From contig KV918878.1 in assembly GCA_002049455.2 (NCBI GenBank), forward strand, positions 62,001 through 126,000: a stretch of 64,000 bases of DNA, read 5' to 3'. A program made the translations under genes and the position numbers. A model generated the notes under the pieces. The model did no database searches. It was not told the DNA's origin and saw nothing but the letters and a program-made list of their open reading frames with translations. This stretch comes from Porphyra umbilicalis (lineage: Eukaryota > Rhodophyta > Bangiophyceae > Bangiales > Bangiaceae). Positions 32,485-43,822 of this stretch are shown one piece after another; position 1 is the first letter of the stretch; each line of letters opens with the position of its first letter.

Positions 32485-33978
32485 CGGGGGGGCGTGCCCA
32501 AGGGGGGAAGCAAGTGGGCGGCACCGCGCGTGTGAAGGAATCGCGGGGCGTGGGGAGGAAGAGGGGGGGTGCCGCTGCCGGGGACCCGCTCGTGGGGGCG
32601 GGCGCGTCGGCACAGCGGCGGGTGGGGCGTCGGGCACGCACGGCGGCGCGTCCAAAGTGCCAGCGGCGTGGTGTAGGAGGGGAAAGAGGTCAGCAAAGTG
32701 GTCGCGGCGGAGGAGGCGGTCGCCGCTGGAACGGCCGAGACGTATCCTTCATCCAATGGTAATCCCAAAGTAGTTCATCCTGACCAAGTACCACAAGTGC
32801 CTCGTGAGCGGACAAACATCTTCGCACTGAAAGCGCGTTCGCGAAAACACCCTGGCCTGGAGTTGTGCTGTGATCGAAGACCACCTATTTATGTAAGTTC
32901 CGAAGCATTACTTAGACTTGAAACATGCCGCGTCGAGCTTCATTTGGCACATGGCTATATTTTTCATGCACTGCATTGGCTTTTTATTTTCATGTCCCTG
33001 CGGGCGTCCACGGGCAGGCGCGCGCGCCCGAGCCGTCCACCCCGGAGCGCGCCGGCCCCCCCCCAGGCGACGCCGTGCTTGCGACAGTCCCAAGTCACGC
33101 ACGGCTCGCCGACAGCCTCACCCCCCCCAGCCCCCCGGCCTCACACCTACGTCCGCCTTCGCCGCCGCTACCGCGCAGCCCACCCGCTCCCCGGGGCAAG
33201 CGCCACGCCACTCCCGCCCCCTCTTCCATGGTGTCTAGGTTGGTTTCCAGCAGCAAGCCTATCGCAGCAGGGGGCGCGGGCGCAGGGGCCGCCGCCGCCG
33301 CAGTGCGGGCTGCCACCGGCAAGCCAGCGGCGTCTTCACCCCCCCCCCCCCTCCAGCCCCACGGCCCCTCCACCCCTCCAAAACCCCCCGAACGTACCTC
33401 CCTGTCCGGTCTCCTCCCCCCACGAAGTACCGCGCGGTCAGCTGCGCGACATCCCGCATGGCCAGTTTCGCCACCGCGACACCACCACCCCCTCGCACGG
33501 GCCACACGCACGGCGCCGCCCTCTCCTTGTCACAGGCCCGCGCACAGCACCACGCGGGCAGCTGAGTCATGCCACTCGCGACTGCCCGGTTCAGTCACTG
33601 CGCGCCACGGTCACACCACACTCCACGCGTCTCGGCTGTCCCCGATCTTGGCCCTCTCCTGCGCGTTCAAAATTTTGAATAACAAAAACACCGTCTGGAG
33701 CATCTCAGAGCATGTTCTACCAAATACATCCTCAATTCTTCACCCGACGCGGTCATATGCAGCACGTATTCTCGTTTCCAGCTCGTCTGAAGCACAGACC
33801 CCCCGTTTCAAGCCATCTGAACGAGAAAAAAACCCTTCCTTCACATGGTTGGACTGTGCAAGTTTATGCCAACAGGTCGACTTATCAGGCCAACATCAAT
33901 CGATCAGCTTTTTCACCAATTCAATTGCGAGGGCTGCTTAAACTGTTACTGATGCTCCTTTTGGGCAAGTTGGGCGTG
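32485..33978. other. Upstream region of SKI2-like gene, doubtful 338-codon ORF
   Basis: A plus-strand frame at 32,925-33,941 begins MPRRASFGTWLYFSCTALAF, which resembles a signal sequence, but the rest is Pro/Ser/Arg low complexity with no domain. I do not accept it as a gene without transcript support. The AT-richer end (33,660-33,970) borders the retrotransposon. Confidence 0.3.
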
Positions 33979-34246
33979 GTATGACCGATTTGAGCTTGCG
34001 GAGGCACCGGGTACCCCGCAAGGGCCGGCTGACAGCCGGACGAGCGCGAGACGCCGACTACCCCAGGCGGGGGGGGGGGGGCTACTCCCACCTTCCCCCT
34101 CCTCCAGGGAGGGGCGGACACGGGACGCCGCCCGCCGCACGCGGGCGCCCTGCCACCGGCCGGCGCCGGGGGTTTATCTCCCTGGCGGACGGCCACGGGA
34201 ACGCGAGGGGAGACCGGCAAGCACTTCCCAGTCTCACCACGACTAA
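33979..34246 (+). repeat. Left split direct repeat (A1)
   Basis: Runs from GGTATGACCGATTTGAGC through a G-rich tract to CACTTCCCAGTCTCACC. Both halves recur at the right side of the element, separated there by ~1.94 kb. Confidence 0.85.
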
Positions 34247-34306
34247 GTCTCTGTGAGACTGGTAAGGGTCCCGGGGGCCTCCTCATGGTTACGCTGAGCT
34301 GTGAGC

Positions 34307-35505
34307 ATGGCCGAGGCCGCCGCTGCTGCCGCCGCCGCTGCGGCTGCTGCTGTGGACGGCGCCGACAACGCCGCTTTCCTGGTGGGGGCCGAGGGCGATG
34401 GCGGGGGCAATGACCTCGACCTCGCCGCGGCCGTCAATGGTATGGCGGCTGGCTTGGGGACCATCACCCAACTCCTCAACGCTCTCGAGCTGCAAGCGGA
34501 GCATGCTCCGCAGGCCGGCGCCGATACCCCTCCTGCCGGGGAACCGGGTGCGCCGCCCGCTGCAGGGACGGGCAACGCCGACGGCAAAGCCGGCCTGGCG
34601 CACGCCCTCGCCAACGGCATCGCCAAGGCCGTCCGTGAGTCCCGTCGCGGGCGTCGGAGCGAGTCGTCCAGTGACTACGACGACGAACTCGGGTCGCCCG
34701 TCTCGGCCATCAACGACCAGCGAGCGAGGCGGTGCGTTACGCGGGGGGAGCCGCTGGTCTATTTCCAGCCCCCCCCAGTGCGAGGGCGAGTTTCCCCGCC
34801 CCGTACCGTATGGAGACGCTACGCTATCGGGGCGACTTTCCTCCATCCGAGCCAGGCGCCGATGCCGGCGAGGCGAAACACCTCACCATCGTCGGGGCGT
34901 GGAGCTCGTGCATCCACAACGAGCTCTTCGCGCTCACGGACTCGGCCCATAATAGCGACGTCAAGGAGCTCCAAGCCATGCTCCTTCGCTCCCGCGTCTA
35001 TGACCACCAACTCGCCGAGCTTTGCGCGGTGCGATACGACGTGCTCAAGGAGCCCGACGCAGTCATCGCCGCGCAGCTCCAAGTGCGGATGCTCGCGCCG
35101 GCCGACACGCACGCATCCAAGGCCCGCCGCACTCTCGAGATCGAGACCCTCCACCTCCGGGATCGGGGGCTCAACAAGAGCATTGCGGCCGCCCAGATCA
35201 AGCAGGTTGGGACGAAGGGGTGGCGGCGCGGACGACGCGGCCGGCGTGGCAAGGGTGACGGCGACCTGACGGCCAAAGTAAGGCCGACGAGGCCCGTGGG
35301 GTACCGCTCGCCTCTTACGGAGCCAATCATGGCGCGCCGTGCAGACCAAGGAGCGGCGCTAAGCCCGGGCTCCACCACCTCAGCGAGTCAGAGACGCAAC
35401 CGACGCCTGGCGGGAGATCGGAGCCTCCCGCTGGGTGCGGCGCGCACTGAGATTCGGCTTGCGGCTCCCTTGGCAGACGCCACGGGGCCGCCCCAGGCGG
35501 CGTAG
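34307..35505 (+). pseudogene. DIRS-type gag-like ORF
   Basis: Met at 34,307 begins a long Ala run, then DNAAFLVGAEGDGGGNDLDL and MAAGLGTITQLLNALELQ (helical), and a basic/acidic patch (RESRRGRRSESSSDYDDELG). At a C8 run (~34,771-34,778) the register must change to reach ETLRYRGDFPPSEPGADAGE, IVGAWSSCIHNELFALTDSA and a helix-rich region, with an Arg/Gly cluster (GWRRGRRGRRGKGDG) that would suit nucleic-acid binding, ending at 35,505. It overlaps the start of the RT frame. The gag assignment rests on position and character only. Confidence 0.6.
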
Positions 35506-37539
35506 CCGCCCCCATCCCGTATCTGAGAATGACAGAGCCTTTGTGGAGGACGAGGTGTAGCGGTGGGAGGCCGCGGGCTTTATTCGCCCGCTAAACGAGA
35601 AGGAGCTCCGGGCTGCACCATGCGTCTCGCCGGCCTTTGTGAGCTGGGCCCGGCAGGACAAGCCGCGGCTGCTCGTCGACCTGCACCAGGTCACCGAGCA
35701 GCTACGGGACATTAAGATCAAGTACGAAGCCCTCAACGAGTTCAGCGCGGCGCTCCAGCCGTACGACAACCTCATCTCCTGGGATATCCAAGACGCCTAC
35801 CACCACCTGTTCGTCCACTCGGACGACCGCGCGTACTTAAATTTTACCATTGACGGGCGGACGTTTGAACCTGTGACCATGCTGGGCGGGCTCTTGGTCG
35901 CCCCGTGCGCGTGGACGAAGGTCATACGTCTGGTACTGTAGCACTTGCGCGCGTCGGGCTTCACCCTCATTGGCTACGTGGACGACGATGGGGCCGCGCC
36001 GCCGGGCGCGCGGCCGACCTCCAAGGCCGATGCCGCCAAGGGCGTTGGGTTCTTCATTTTGCTCTACGAGCGGCTCGGGCTCTCGCTGCACCGCCGCAAG
36101 GGGGAGCGCAACGGCTCCCAGCAGCTGACCCTGCGCGGCTTCACGGTTGACACGGCCGGCAATCAGGTATGGCTGCCTGACTCGCGCCTAGATCGCCTGC
36201 GCGGGACGGCCGCCGCAGTGCTTGCGTCGGCGTCTTCAAACCGTCGCTGGGTCAGACGCAAGCCATTGGAAAGCGTGGCCGGCATTATTGTGTCCGCTAC
36301 TTTGGCAATTCCCGAGGCAAGATTGTTTACCCTGGCAATCTACGACGATCTCGCTCGGGCGGTGGATTTGCGGGGGCCACGAGCCGACTGCCACCTCAGT
36401 CACCTGTCGCCCCGGGATCTGGGGAGGTGGGCGAATTTCGGGCGCTCCGGTCACGGCCGGCCGCTTTGGCCGCGACTCCCCGCCCACACCTTGCACACCG
36501 ACGAGTCGGGCTTTGCCTGGGGCGGGGCGGCCAGCAACAAAACGCCCGTCCGCGGCGCATTTGTCGGCGCGGCGGCCAGCTGGCACATCAACATCAAGGA
36601 GGTGGCCGCCATCCGCCTTTCTCTCACCGCGCTCGCGTCGTCGTTTGCCGTTGGCGACGTGGTCCGGATCGTCACCGACTCCCGCGTCGCCCTACATGTC
36701 GTCAACGCGCTGGTGTCGCGGTCAGTGCCTTTGTGCGCGGAAGTGCGCCGGCTGTACGTGGCCCAGCGGCTCGGCGTCACGCTCGACGCCGAATGGATCC
36801 CCACGGCGGAAAACGTGTGGGCCGAGCGGCTGAGCCGGACCAAGGACTCAACCGAGTGGCGTTTGACGCCGACCTCCTTCGGTGTGCTGGATTCCCTGTA
36901 CGGGCCGCACGTGGTCGGTGGCTTTCCGATACTCCATGCGACCCTGCCCTCCTCCAGCACGCCCGCCTCGGTCCGGTGCCCGAACGCGACCAACCCGCCC
37001 GATTGGCGGTGGACGCGCGCCAACAACTGGGTCGAGCCGTCGTTCTACAGGATACCGCTCGTGCTGGAGCTGATCAAGCAGCAGCGGGCGACCGCGACGG
37101 TGGTGGCCCCGGTTTGGCGCGCACAACCTTGGTGGCAGCCGGCGCTGCTGCAGGCCGACGAGGTGTGCTACCTGCCTCGGCGCGCGGGAGTTCCCTTCCG
37201 CGGCGCGGACGGAGCGCCGGGCCTCCGGTCCTACTGGAGGGTGCGCGCCCTCCTATTCATTCGGGGTGGACGGGCGCTGCCACCGCGGCCTGGGAAAGTG
37301 CGGCAACGGCAAACGGCGAGCACTCCTTTGGCCACGGCCCCAGCTTGGCGCCTGCCGCATCGATGCTTGCCAACCAACTCGCTGGTTCCACCCGCGAAAA
37401 CTACGCCACCCGGTGGGCGGCGTTTGTCGACTTCTGATATTCAAGTGGCTACCCCTCCCTGCCGACCACCACCGAGGTGGTTTCCTGCTACGTCGGAGAG
37501 CTGTACGAGCGGGGAACCGTCGCGCCAGGCACGCTGAAA
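35390..37539 (+). pseudogene. DIRS-type reverse transcriptase-RNase H, two TAG stops
   Basis: One register carries the polyprotein: DAWREIGASRWVRRALRFGL, PRLLVDLHQVTEQL, motif A ISWDIQDAYHHLFVHSDDRA, motif B GGLLVAPCAWTKV, motif C IGYVDDDGAAP, GLSLHRRKGER and LTLRGFTVDTAGNQVWLP. RNase H follows: HTDESGFAWGGAASN, NIKEVAAIRLSL, IVTDSRVALHVVNALVS and AEWIPTAENVWAERLSR. In-frame TAG at 35,558-35,560 (before RWEAAGFIRPL) and 35,939-35,941 (before HLRASGF). Gln fits both positions. All catalytic Asp/Glu positions I can see are retained. It would copy the element's RNA, using free DNA ends made by the recombinase. Confidence 0.9.
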
Positions 37540-38255
37540 ATTTTCCTGACACCGATCAATTCCGTCCACGCCCTCTGCCAGCTCGACAAGCCGGCGGTCG
37601 GCCCACTGCTAATCGCGGTGCGGCACGGCTACTCCCACTTGTATGCGGACACCCCCGACGGGCTACGCGACAAGCGCGTGCCGTTGCCCGCCGCCGTGCT
37701 GCTACGAATGGTGCATGTCGGCCGCACCGCCACCGATGTCGCTCTACGACGGCGAATGGCGGGACTCGCCCTTACCGCGCTAACGCTTGTGCGCCCGGGC
37801 GGACGGGCCAACATCCGCCTACAAGGTGTCACCCTGCAGCCGTCATCCATATCCCGCGGCGCTCGGCAGGCGCCACCGACGCGGCCTACCACTTAGTGTA
37901 TGACCACGTCATGGCCATGAAGCTGGCCAAGGCCACGCCGGGACAGTACCTGTTCACGCCTCTGGGGAACCACACGCCGCTGCCCACCGAGGTGGCGACT
38001 ATGTGGATGCGGGAAGGGCTTTCCCTAACCAACGTCTGCGCGCCGGCGGGCGCCCGCTATTCAGGGCACTCCCTCCGCGCGGGCACCGCGACAAGCGGCC
38101 GGTCCATCGGGTGCTCGCTCGAAGCCATCGCAACCCTGATGGGCATGAAGAACAAGAGCAAAACCACGGTTTCGGCCAACTACGTCGATGCCCTGGCTGA
38201 GCCAGACGCCGCCGCGTGGGAGCTCTACGAACGCTACCTCGTCTCACGACGGTAG
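37364..38255 (+). pseudogene. DIRS-type tyrosine recombinase, broken frame
   Basis: Begins in the register overlapping the end of RNase H (MLANQLAGSTRENYATRWAA FVDF, then TGA at 37,435-37,437), continues YSSGYPSLPTTTEVVSCYVG, ELYERGTVAPGTLKIFLTPI and LRRRMAGLALTALTLVRPGG to about 37,860. It then shifts register to AAYHLVYDHVMAMKLAKATP, FTPLGNHTPLPTE and the catalytic region GARYSGHSLRAGTATS (H-x-x-R box) with SKTTVSANYVDALAEP supplying the Tyr nucleophile. It stops at 38,255. The recombinase would integrate a circular DNA copy without target duplication. One stop and one shift make this copy inactive. Confidence 0.85.
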
Positions 38256-38274
38256 GGCGACGTCTTCTCCATTG

Positions 38275-38486
38275 GTGGCTACCATTCCACGACGACGGCC
38301 CGACGGGGTATGACCGATTTGAGCTTGCGGAGCCACCGGGTACCTCGCAAGGGCAAGCTGACAGCCGGACGAGCGCGGGGCGCCGACTACCTCAGGCGGG
38401 GGGGGGGGCTACTCCCCCCTCCCCCTTCCTCCAGGACGCGGGACGCCGCCCGCCGCACGCGGGCACCCCGCCACCCGCCGTCGCCT
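38275..38486 (+). repeat. Right repeats B1 and first part of A2
   Basis: B1 (to about 38,308) matches B2 at 40,697-40,731 with one difference in the first 20 bases. A2 matches A1 from GGTATGACCGATTTGAGC onward, including the G-rich tract. Confidence 0.85.
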
Positions 38487-40429
38487 GATGGCGTGCCCAG
38501 TTTCACCCAGTTTCACTCAGTTTCGTGGTATAGGAGAAACTGGGAATTCCTCTCGGTGCCGTCTGCAGAGGGCACTGTGACTTGTAGCACCTCAATTGTG
38601 AGAATTCGGTGCTCCAGTGGAATGTCCGACTTGGCGCGATCATGACGACGACGGAGCACGCGAGTCAGCAATGAGCATCTGACCCCCGCGACGCCTTTGT
38701 CAATGCATACGCCACAGTGGTCCGTGCTGCGATTGATGAAAGAGAGCTTGGGGTCCAGTGAACAGCTCTGGCGGAAAAAAGGCATACCACGGTATGCAGC
38801 GTCTCACCCCTGGTATGACACTGCGGTCCTCCCATACTGCAAGCCGCTCCAACAGTCCCCCGCCGTCCTTCGTCGTCACAGCCGAGACGCACGAACGTGC
38901 GTACCCGGTCGAAATCAGAGAACTCGTGCTGCGGCGCGCGCGACAGCTGCGTCTGCAGCAGCCCCCTTCCCCTGACCTCCGCGACGGCCTCTGTGTTGAG
39001 AGAATGGGTGGTGTGGTGGCGGTGTCTTTCTTGTTTCTCTGTCTCTCTCCAGTCTTCCCTCACCACCCACTGTTTTTCTACCCGCCGGCTGTGCCGTGGT
39101 CGGCCATCTGGCCCTCGCTCACGCGTGTGCCGGCCTGTTGCCCAGGCTGGCCCCCAATGCCCACACCCGACGGCGCGCTCCGCGCGCCCCCGCTTGCAAG
39201 CGACTCCGCCACGTGTCCCTCAGTGCCCATTGCTCTGGCGCCTCCCCGTGCGCTCGTGCTCTCACGTAGCGCCACCGTGGCCCACAGCGCCAGCATAACT
39301 CCCAGTCTGGCTTTCGTGGGTGCCGGAGAGAAACACGGTCTTTTTCTCACCCCCACAACCGGGGCATGCTAGGGGCACGCACTGTGGGGGATGCGCCGAG
39401 GGTGCACGCATGAGGAGACCGGCGAGAGGGCGAGCAGCGCCTGGGGGGTACGAAAATGTGAGCGCGGGAGGCCGGGGGAAGTACGGAGAGGAAGCGAGAT
39501 TTGCTGCACCTACTCGACACTCACACTGCGGGCCGAGCCACCGCAGTCGAGCCCACGCGCGGGCGCCATAAGGTGGCGACGGTTTCTCACTCTTCACCAT
39601 ACAGGCATTCAACAAGGCTGCCTGCCACCTGAGAGGAAAGATAAGGTCGGGTATCGGGGACTAGTCCCGGGCGCCGAGGAAAAAGGCAGAGAGTTCATCT
39701 TCCCACTGCGACTAAATTAGCTGCCGCGGGGAGGACAAGCACACATACTCGCACTCTAACCGGGCATGCGCGTGACACCTGAGCCTCTCAGAGCAGGTAC
39801 ACACGGCCTGACGGTCGCTTCCTAAACAAAGGGCTCTGATACGCGGACGCTGACAGGTTCATCACCCCCGGCCACTGCGCAGCGGCACCAGCCGAGGAGG
39901 TCTCGGTTGCCGCGGGCCACAGCCAGCGACGACACTAACGGCACCGCCGAAGACGCTAATGAATCCCCCCCGACGATCACTTCCGCCACCTCCCTCGTTC
40001 GCTCGGATGGATGGCTGTGGCGGCGGACGATGGTCACCCTCCACACCACTCCGGCTCGCTCTCCATTGATACCACAGCGCTGTCTTCCCAGACGCAAGAC
40101 AGCAGATTTTTTACTTCGAAGGGGCGGAAGCCATTGCCACGGACACCAGGTGCCCAATAGCTTCTCAAGCCAGGCTCCGTATAGCCCTCTTCAGAGTCGA
40201 GGCGGGGGGCGTGGCGACCGGGATGGCAACCGCAGCCTGCCTGAGCCAATGTCTCAAACTGTCAAGGATAGCGGATGGACCACAAGGGCTTGGCACAGAC
40301 ACGGTCACGTTCAAAATTGGATCCTGCAACACCGGACGGCCAGTTTCATGGCCAGGGACTCACCAAATTCGATCAGCCAATAGGATTCCCAGTTTCCAAG
40401 CTCACCAGGCTCCGGGTTGCCGAGTTCGG
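38487..40429. mobile_element. ~1.94-kb insertion inside repeat A2
   Basis: Separates the two halves of A2. Near its edges GAAACTGGGAAT sequences occur in opposite orientation (about 38,536 and, inverted, 40,386-40,395), which may be short inverted ends. No convincing ORF inside. It could be an unidentified non-autonomous element or unrelated sequence brought in by rearrangement. Confidence 0.4.
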
Positions 40430-40731
40430 GGGCCACGGGAACGCGAGGGGAGACCAGCAAGCACTTCCCAGTCTCACCCGCCCGACCGCCCCACTTTCGC
40501 GCCCCCTCGCTTCCCGTGGCCTCGCCCTGCTCGCCGGGCCTGGCGTCGTCCGCCAGCCCCCTTCCCAGTCTTGGTTTTCCCTGGTTGCGTCGACAGAGCA
40601 GAGTGGCTCGAGCGTCCCGGCGCTCTCGCTAACCAACGACCTGAATAGCACGTCGTGACATGCATCTTGATTTCCAATTAAATTTTCACAGTTCTTTGGC
40701 TACCACTCCACGACGACGGCCCGACGGGGTA
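40430..40731 (+). repeat. Last part of A2 and terminal repeat B2
   Basis: 40,430-40,477 matches 34,197-34,246 (GGCCACGGGAACGCGAGGGG, CACTTCCCAGTCTCACC). 40,697-40,731 is B2, ending GACGACGGCCCGACGGGGTA, where the element stops and ordinary sequence resumes. Confidence 0.8.
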
Positions 40732-41609
40732 CTGTATGTGCTTCAGTGCCTGTTTCGAGTGTGATTTGAATTATCCCTCTTAAAGTCCTCCAAAAAGTGG
40801 CGAAACCCTACCTTTGACCGAAAGGCCAGGGAAACATACAGCTCGCAGAATTGGTTTTTCCAAGAGAGATACACCTCACTCATTGATTTGTTCAAATTCA
40901 GGCGGTGCGATTACTGAGATGCATCGGGCCGGGCATCCGAGATGTACATATCGCACCCGCACGCCGCCTGAGGCCGCACCATCGACCAATCCAGAGCCGC
41001 GAGCGGCGGATGGATGGCCCTCAACGGCTTGTCCCGGTGTGCCGTTTGGTCCCCAGAGGGGCGTCTTTGCGACGCGCCGCCGCCCGTGCAAAATGGACGG
41101 TGTGGGCGACCCCGGCCGTGGACCGCCGGGATGTGCGTCGCACCGCACACGCAAACAGGCGCCGTCGTCCTGGCTCTTTCGGCGGCCGCGCCGGGGTGGG
41201 TGAGGGGGGGGGGGGGGGCGCCCGACCTGCCGACGCCCGACCACCCCCGCGGCGGTGGCGGTCGCGCGGCCGCCGCCGCGCCCGTTGTGGGCGCATGCCG
41301 TTGCCGCCGGCCACACGTTCCAATCTCGGCGGCATGTCGCGCGTGGGCGGCGCCCCCGTGGCTGCGGCCGCTCGACCTGGGCAGACGGGAGCCTCCACGC
41401 CCGCGTCAGACCGCGCCCACACCGGCCTGCGGCGTTTTTCAGACGCGCACCCGTGTTCCCCCTCATACCATCGCCGGCACGGCGACGCCCCTCGTCGAAG
41501 TCCCCCACCCCGCCTCTGTGCAGCGTACCCCTGTTGCTCCCCCTCGGACCCACTTCCCCGTACGTCCCCCGCTCCTCCTCCACCGTTTCCACCCCCGACG
41601 CGTGTCCCC
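40732..41609. other. Upstream region of desaturase gene
   Basis: No gene supported. Long GC-rich frames are present on both strands but have no domain features. Confidence 0.4.
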
Positions 41610-42712
41610 ATGGCCATGGCGACGGCGTTTGCGGGGCCCGCCGGGCGGCCACTGGCCGCCATCGGCCGACGGCCGGCGCTGTCGACAAGGAGACCCGCCC
41701 ACGCCGCCCGGCCGCCGCCCGTGGCGGTGCGCCAAATCACGCGGCCACCTTCGGACGTGGGCGCCTCCCCCCCCACGGCAGAGCTGCCGGCCACCGCCCT
41801 TGCCGCCGCCGCCGTCACGTCGGCCGACGTGACGACCACGCTCCCCCCCTCCCCCGCGGATGTGGCCCCCCCCCCTACCCCCCCCTCCCGCAGCGGCAAA
41901 GGCGCCCGCATAGGCGTCTACAAGGAGCCGACGCTGCGCGCGACCGGCGACTCGCTGGCGTCGACCCCCCCATGATTGCCATCTGCGCCGCCTTTGCCGC
42001 CGCCACCGCCGTCACGGGCGTCACGCACGTGGCGCGCATTGCGTCGTCCCCCGACCCCCTCCCCACCGCCGCTGCGGCCGCGGGCGGCGTCCTTGTCGGC
42101 TGGGCCGTTGCCGACGCGGCGTCGGCCGTCTACCACTGGGCGCTCGACAATTACGGGTCAGAGACGACGCCCGTGTGGGGCGCGCAGATTGCGGGCTTCC
42201 AAGGACACCACGACCAACCGTTTACAATTGTGCAGCGGGCGCCGTGCAACAACCTGTACCGCTCGTGCGTGCCGGCGCTGCCGCAAATGGTCGGCCTGGC
42301 GGTGGTCGGGTGCGTGTCGCTCGCGTCGGGCGACGCGGGCGGGGCGGGCGCGGGGGTGGTCGCTGCCCAGTCTGCTTATGCTGCATTCCTCGTTGGCGTC
42401 GTCGGCGCGCAGCAGTTTCACCAGTGGGCGCACGCGGTCAAGGGGGTGCCGCCCCTCGCGCTCGCCGCCGCCCGCGCGCGTTTGATTGTCAGCCGCAAAG
42501 CCCACGGGCGGCACCACGTGAGTCCCTATGGGGGGGTGTATGGCATGGTGAGTGGCTGGTTCAACGCGCCGGCGGACCGCTTTGAGCTGTGGCGCCACGC
42601 CGAGGTGGCGGTGTGGCACCTGCGCGGCGTTGAGCCGATTTGTTGGAAGTTGGACGGGCGCCTGCGGGAGCGCGCGTTTGACATTGCGGGCGGGCGGCGG
42701 CCAGAGGAGTAG
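41610..42712 (+). CDS. FAD4: FAD4-like plastid fatty acid desaturase (Kua/TMEM189 family)
   Basis: Member of the Kua/TMEM189/FAD4 lipid desaturase family. In plants FAD4 makes trans-delta3 16:1 on plastid phosphatidylglycerol; the animal relative makes plasmalogens. Met 41,610 starts an Ala/Arg/Pro-rich, acid-poor leader (MAMATAFAGPAGRPLAAIGR) typical of plastid transit peptides, which favours FAD4 over the ER-type enzyme. A C7 run (41,965-41,971) shifts the register just before MIAICAAFAAATAVTG, so I join the two frames. His-box motifs: DAASAVYHWALDNYG, AGFQGHHDQPFTIV, QQFHQWAHAVKG, SRKAHGRHHVSPYGGVYG, then SGWFNAPADRFELWRHAE, ending GRRPEE. All expected histidines are present. Hydrophobic segments between them fit a multi-pass thylakoid or envelope protein. 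Substrate is inferred, not shown. Confidence 0.85.
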
Positions 42713-43341
42713 GGGGTGGGGGCTGCCAGCCTCCTCTTTTTTTTTTGGTATGTATTCCACCATTGGACAGTGCAGTGAATCGCGTGTTTTTTGTTAAGTT
42801 GCTTGTGTGTCCACAGGGCGCGCGCGCCACCACGGCCGCCATCGTCTGACCATGCCGCGAGAAATGAGCAGGCCAGTGTATCCCACTGCCCCTGCACACG
42901 GGAGAGAGAGCACAGTCCCACCTGGCGATGCCACCCCCACCCACCCGACCGACCCGATTCACAACCGCTCCGCCGCAGAGCGGCAGCCGCCGACAGTCTC
43001 CACAGCTGTCACGCACCGCCGCCACAACCGTCTCTCGACGAAGCAAAATCACGCCAGCCCACGGGGGCGGGCGGCCCCAACCCGTCTGCCCAGCCACACG
43101 GCTCGGCGGCGCCACGCCGATGCGCGTCCGACCCCACACGTCCCCGTCGCCGCGGCGGCCGCCGCACGCCACCGCCCGATTCTCGGCAACAACCCCGAGC
43201 GAAGAAACACACGCGCCACCCGCACCGCGGTCCGCACCTAGCCGTCACCTGCCCCCTGCGGCGCCGCCATGCGCGTCGAGTGCGCCCCCCCCCCCGCCGC
43301 CCGACACGGCCACGGACACGGGCCTGCCGCCAACGCCGCCC
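42713..43341. other. Intergenic region between convergent genes
   Basis: Contains a T9 run (42,739-42,747) just after the desaturase stop. No gene supported. Confidence 0.45.
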
Positions 43342-43444
43342 CTACGTCTTGCCCTTTTGCTTCTTGGCGTTGAACTTGAGCTTCTCCGGCTTGGGTCCGC
43401 CGCCCTTGCGCTTGCCCTTGGCGCCGCCGCCGCCGCCGCCGTCG

Positions 43445-43476
<32 letters not shown>

Positions 43477-43822
43477 GGCGCTCCCACCGCCACCTCCGCC
43501 GGCGCTCCGCCCACCCCCCCCCCCCCCGGCGCAACGCCGCGGGAGCCCGGCGGCGCGATGCCCACCCCCCCCCCGACCGACCGGGCGAGCGTGGAGAGGG
43601 TGCCGCTGTTGCGCGCGAGGCGGGCGGCCATTTCCGACTCGATGCGGTTGTGGATTTTGCCCGTTAGGCGGCGAGCGGCGGTGGCGGCGCTCGGGCCACC
43701 GCCACCGCCGCCAGAGGGCCGCTTGCGGGGGGCTGGCACGTTCTTGCGGCCGCCCGCGGGGGGCGGGACTTGCCGAGGGCCTTGGAGATGCCGCCGAGCT
43801 TCCGCTTGGTGCCCTGCGGCAT
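43342..43822 (-). CDS. UPF0390 (LYDG10/C19orf53-like) small basic protein
   Basis: Begins MPQGTKRKLGGISKALGKSR, matching the MAQG-Q-K start of the UPF0390 family. Then GGRKNVPAPRKRPSG and a helical block LTGKIHNRIESEMAARLARN SGTLSTLA corresponding to the family's KIE(H)-x-x-L/A segment. A Gly/Ala-rich spacer precedes a Lys-rich end, KPEKLKFNAKKQKGKT. Three registers are needed, with changes at a G6 run (43,758-43,763) and a long C run (~43,514-43,527). Family members are small, basic, probably nucleolar proteins of unknown function. This one is longer because of the Gly/Ala spacer. The gene is divergent from the mS37-like gene with about 600 bp between starts. Confidence 0.6.

Larger units (their letters stand above)
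33979..40731 (+). mobile_element. DIRS-order (Ngaro/PAT-like) tyrosine-recombinase retrotransposon
   Basis: Gag, RT/RNase H and tyrosine recombinase lie in order on the plus strand between split direct repeats: A1 at 33,979-34,246; B1 (GGCTACCATTCCACGACGAC) at about 38,275-38,308 abutting A2 (GGTATGACCGATTTGAGC) from 38,308; B2 at 40,697-40,731. A1-coding-B1A2-B2 is the PAT/Ngaro structure. A2 is itself split: its first ~180 bp are at 38,308-38,486 and its last ~47 bp (GGCCACGGGAACGCGAGGGG) only at 40,430-40,477. No integrase and no LTRs. Stops and register changes show it is decayed. Confidence 0.9.

Noticed and set aside
32925..33941. Possible secreted protein with signal-like start
   Set aside because: Low complexity beyond the first 30 residues, no domain, next to a retrotransposon; kept only as a note.
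36427..37437. 336-codon frame overlapping RT/RNase H
   Set aside because: Only its last ~25 codons (start of the recombinase) are real; the rest is a shadow of the RNase H frame.
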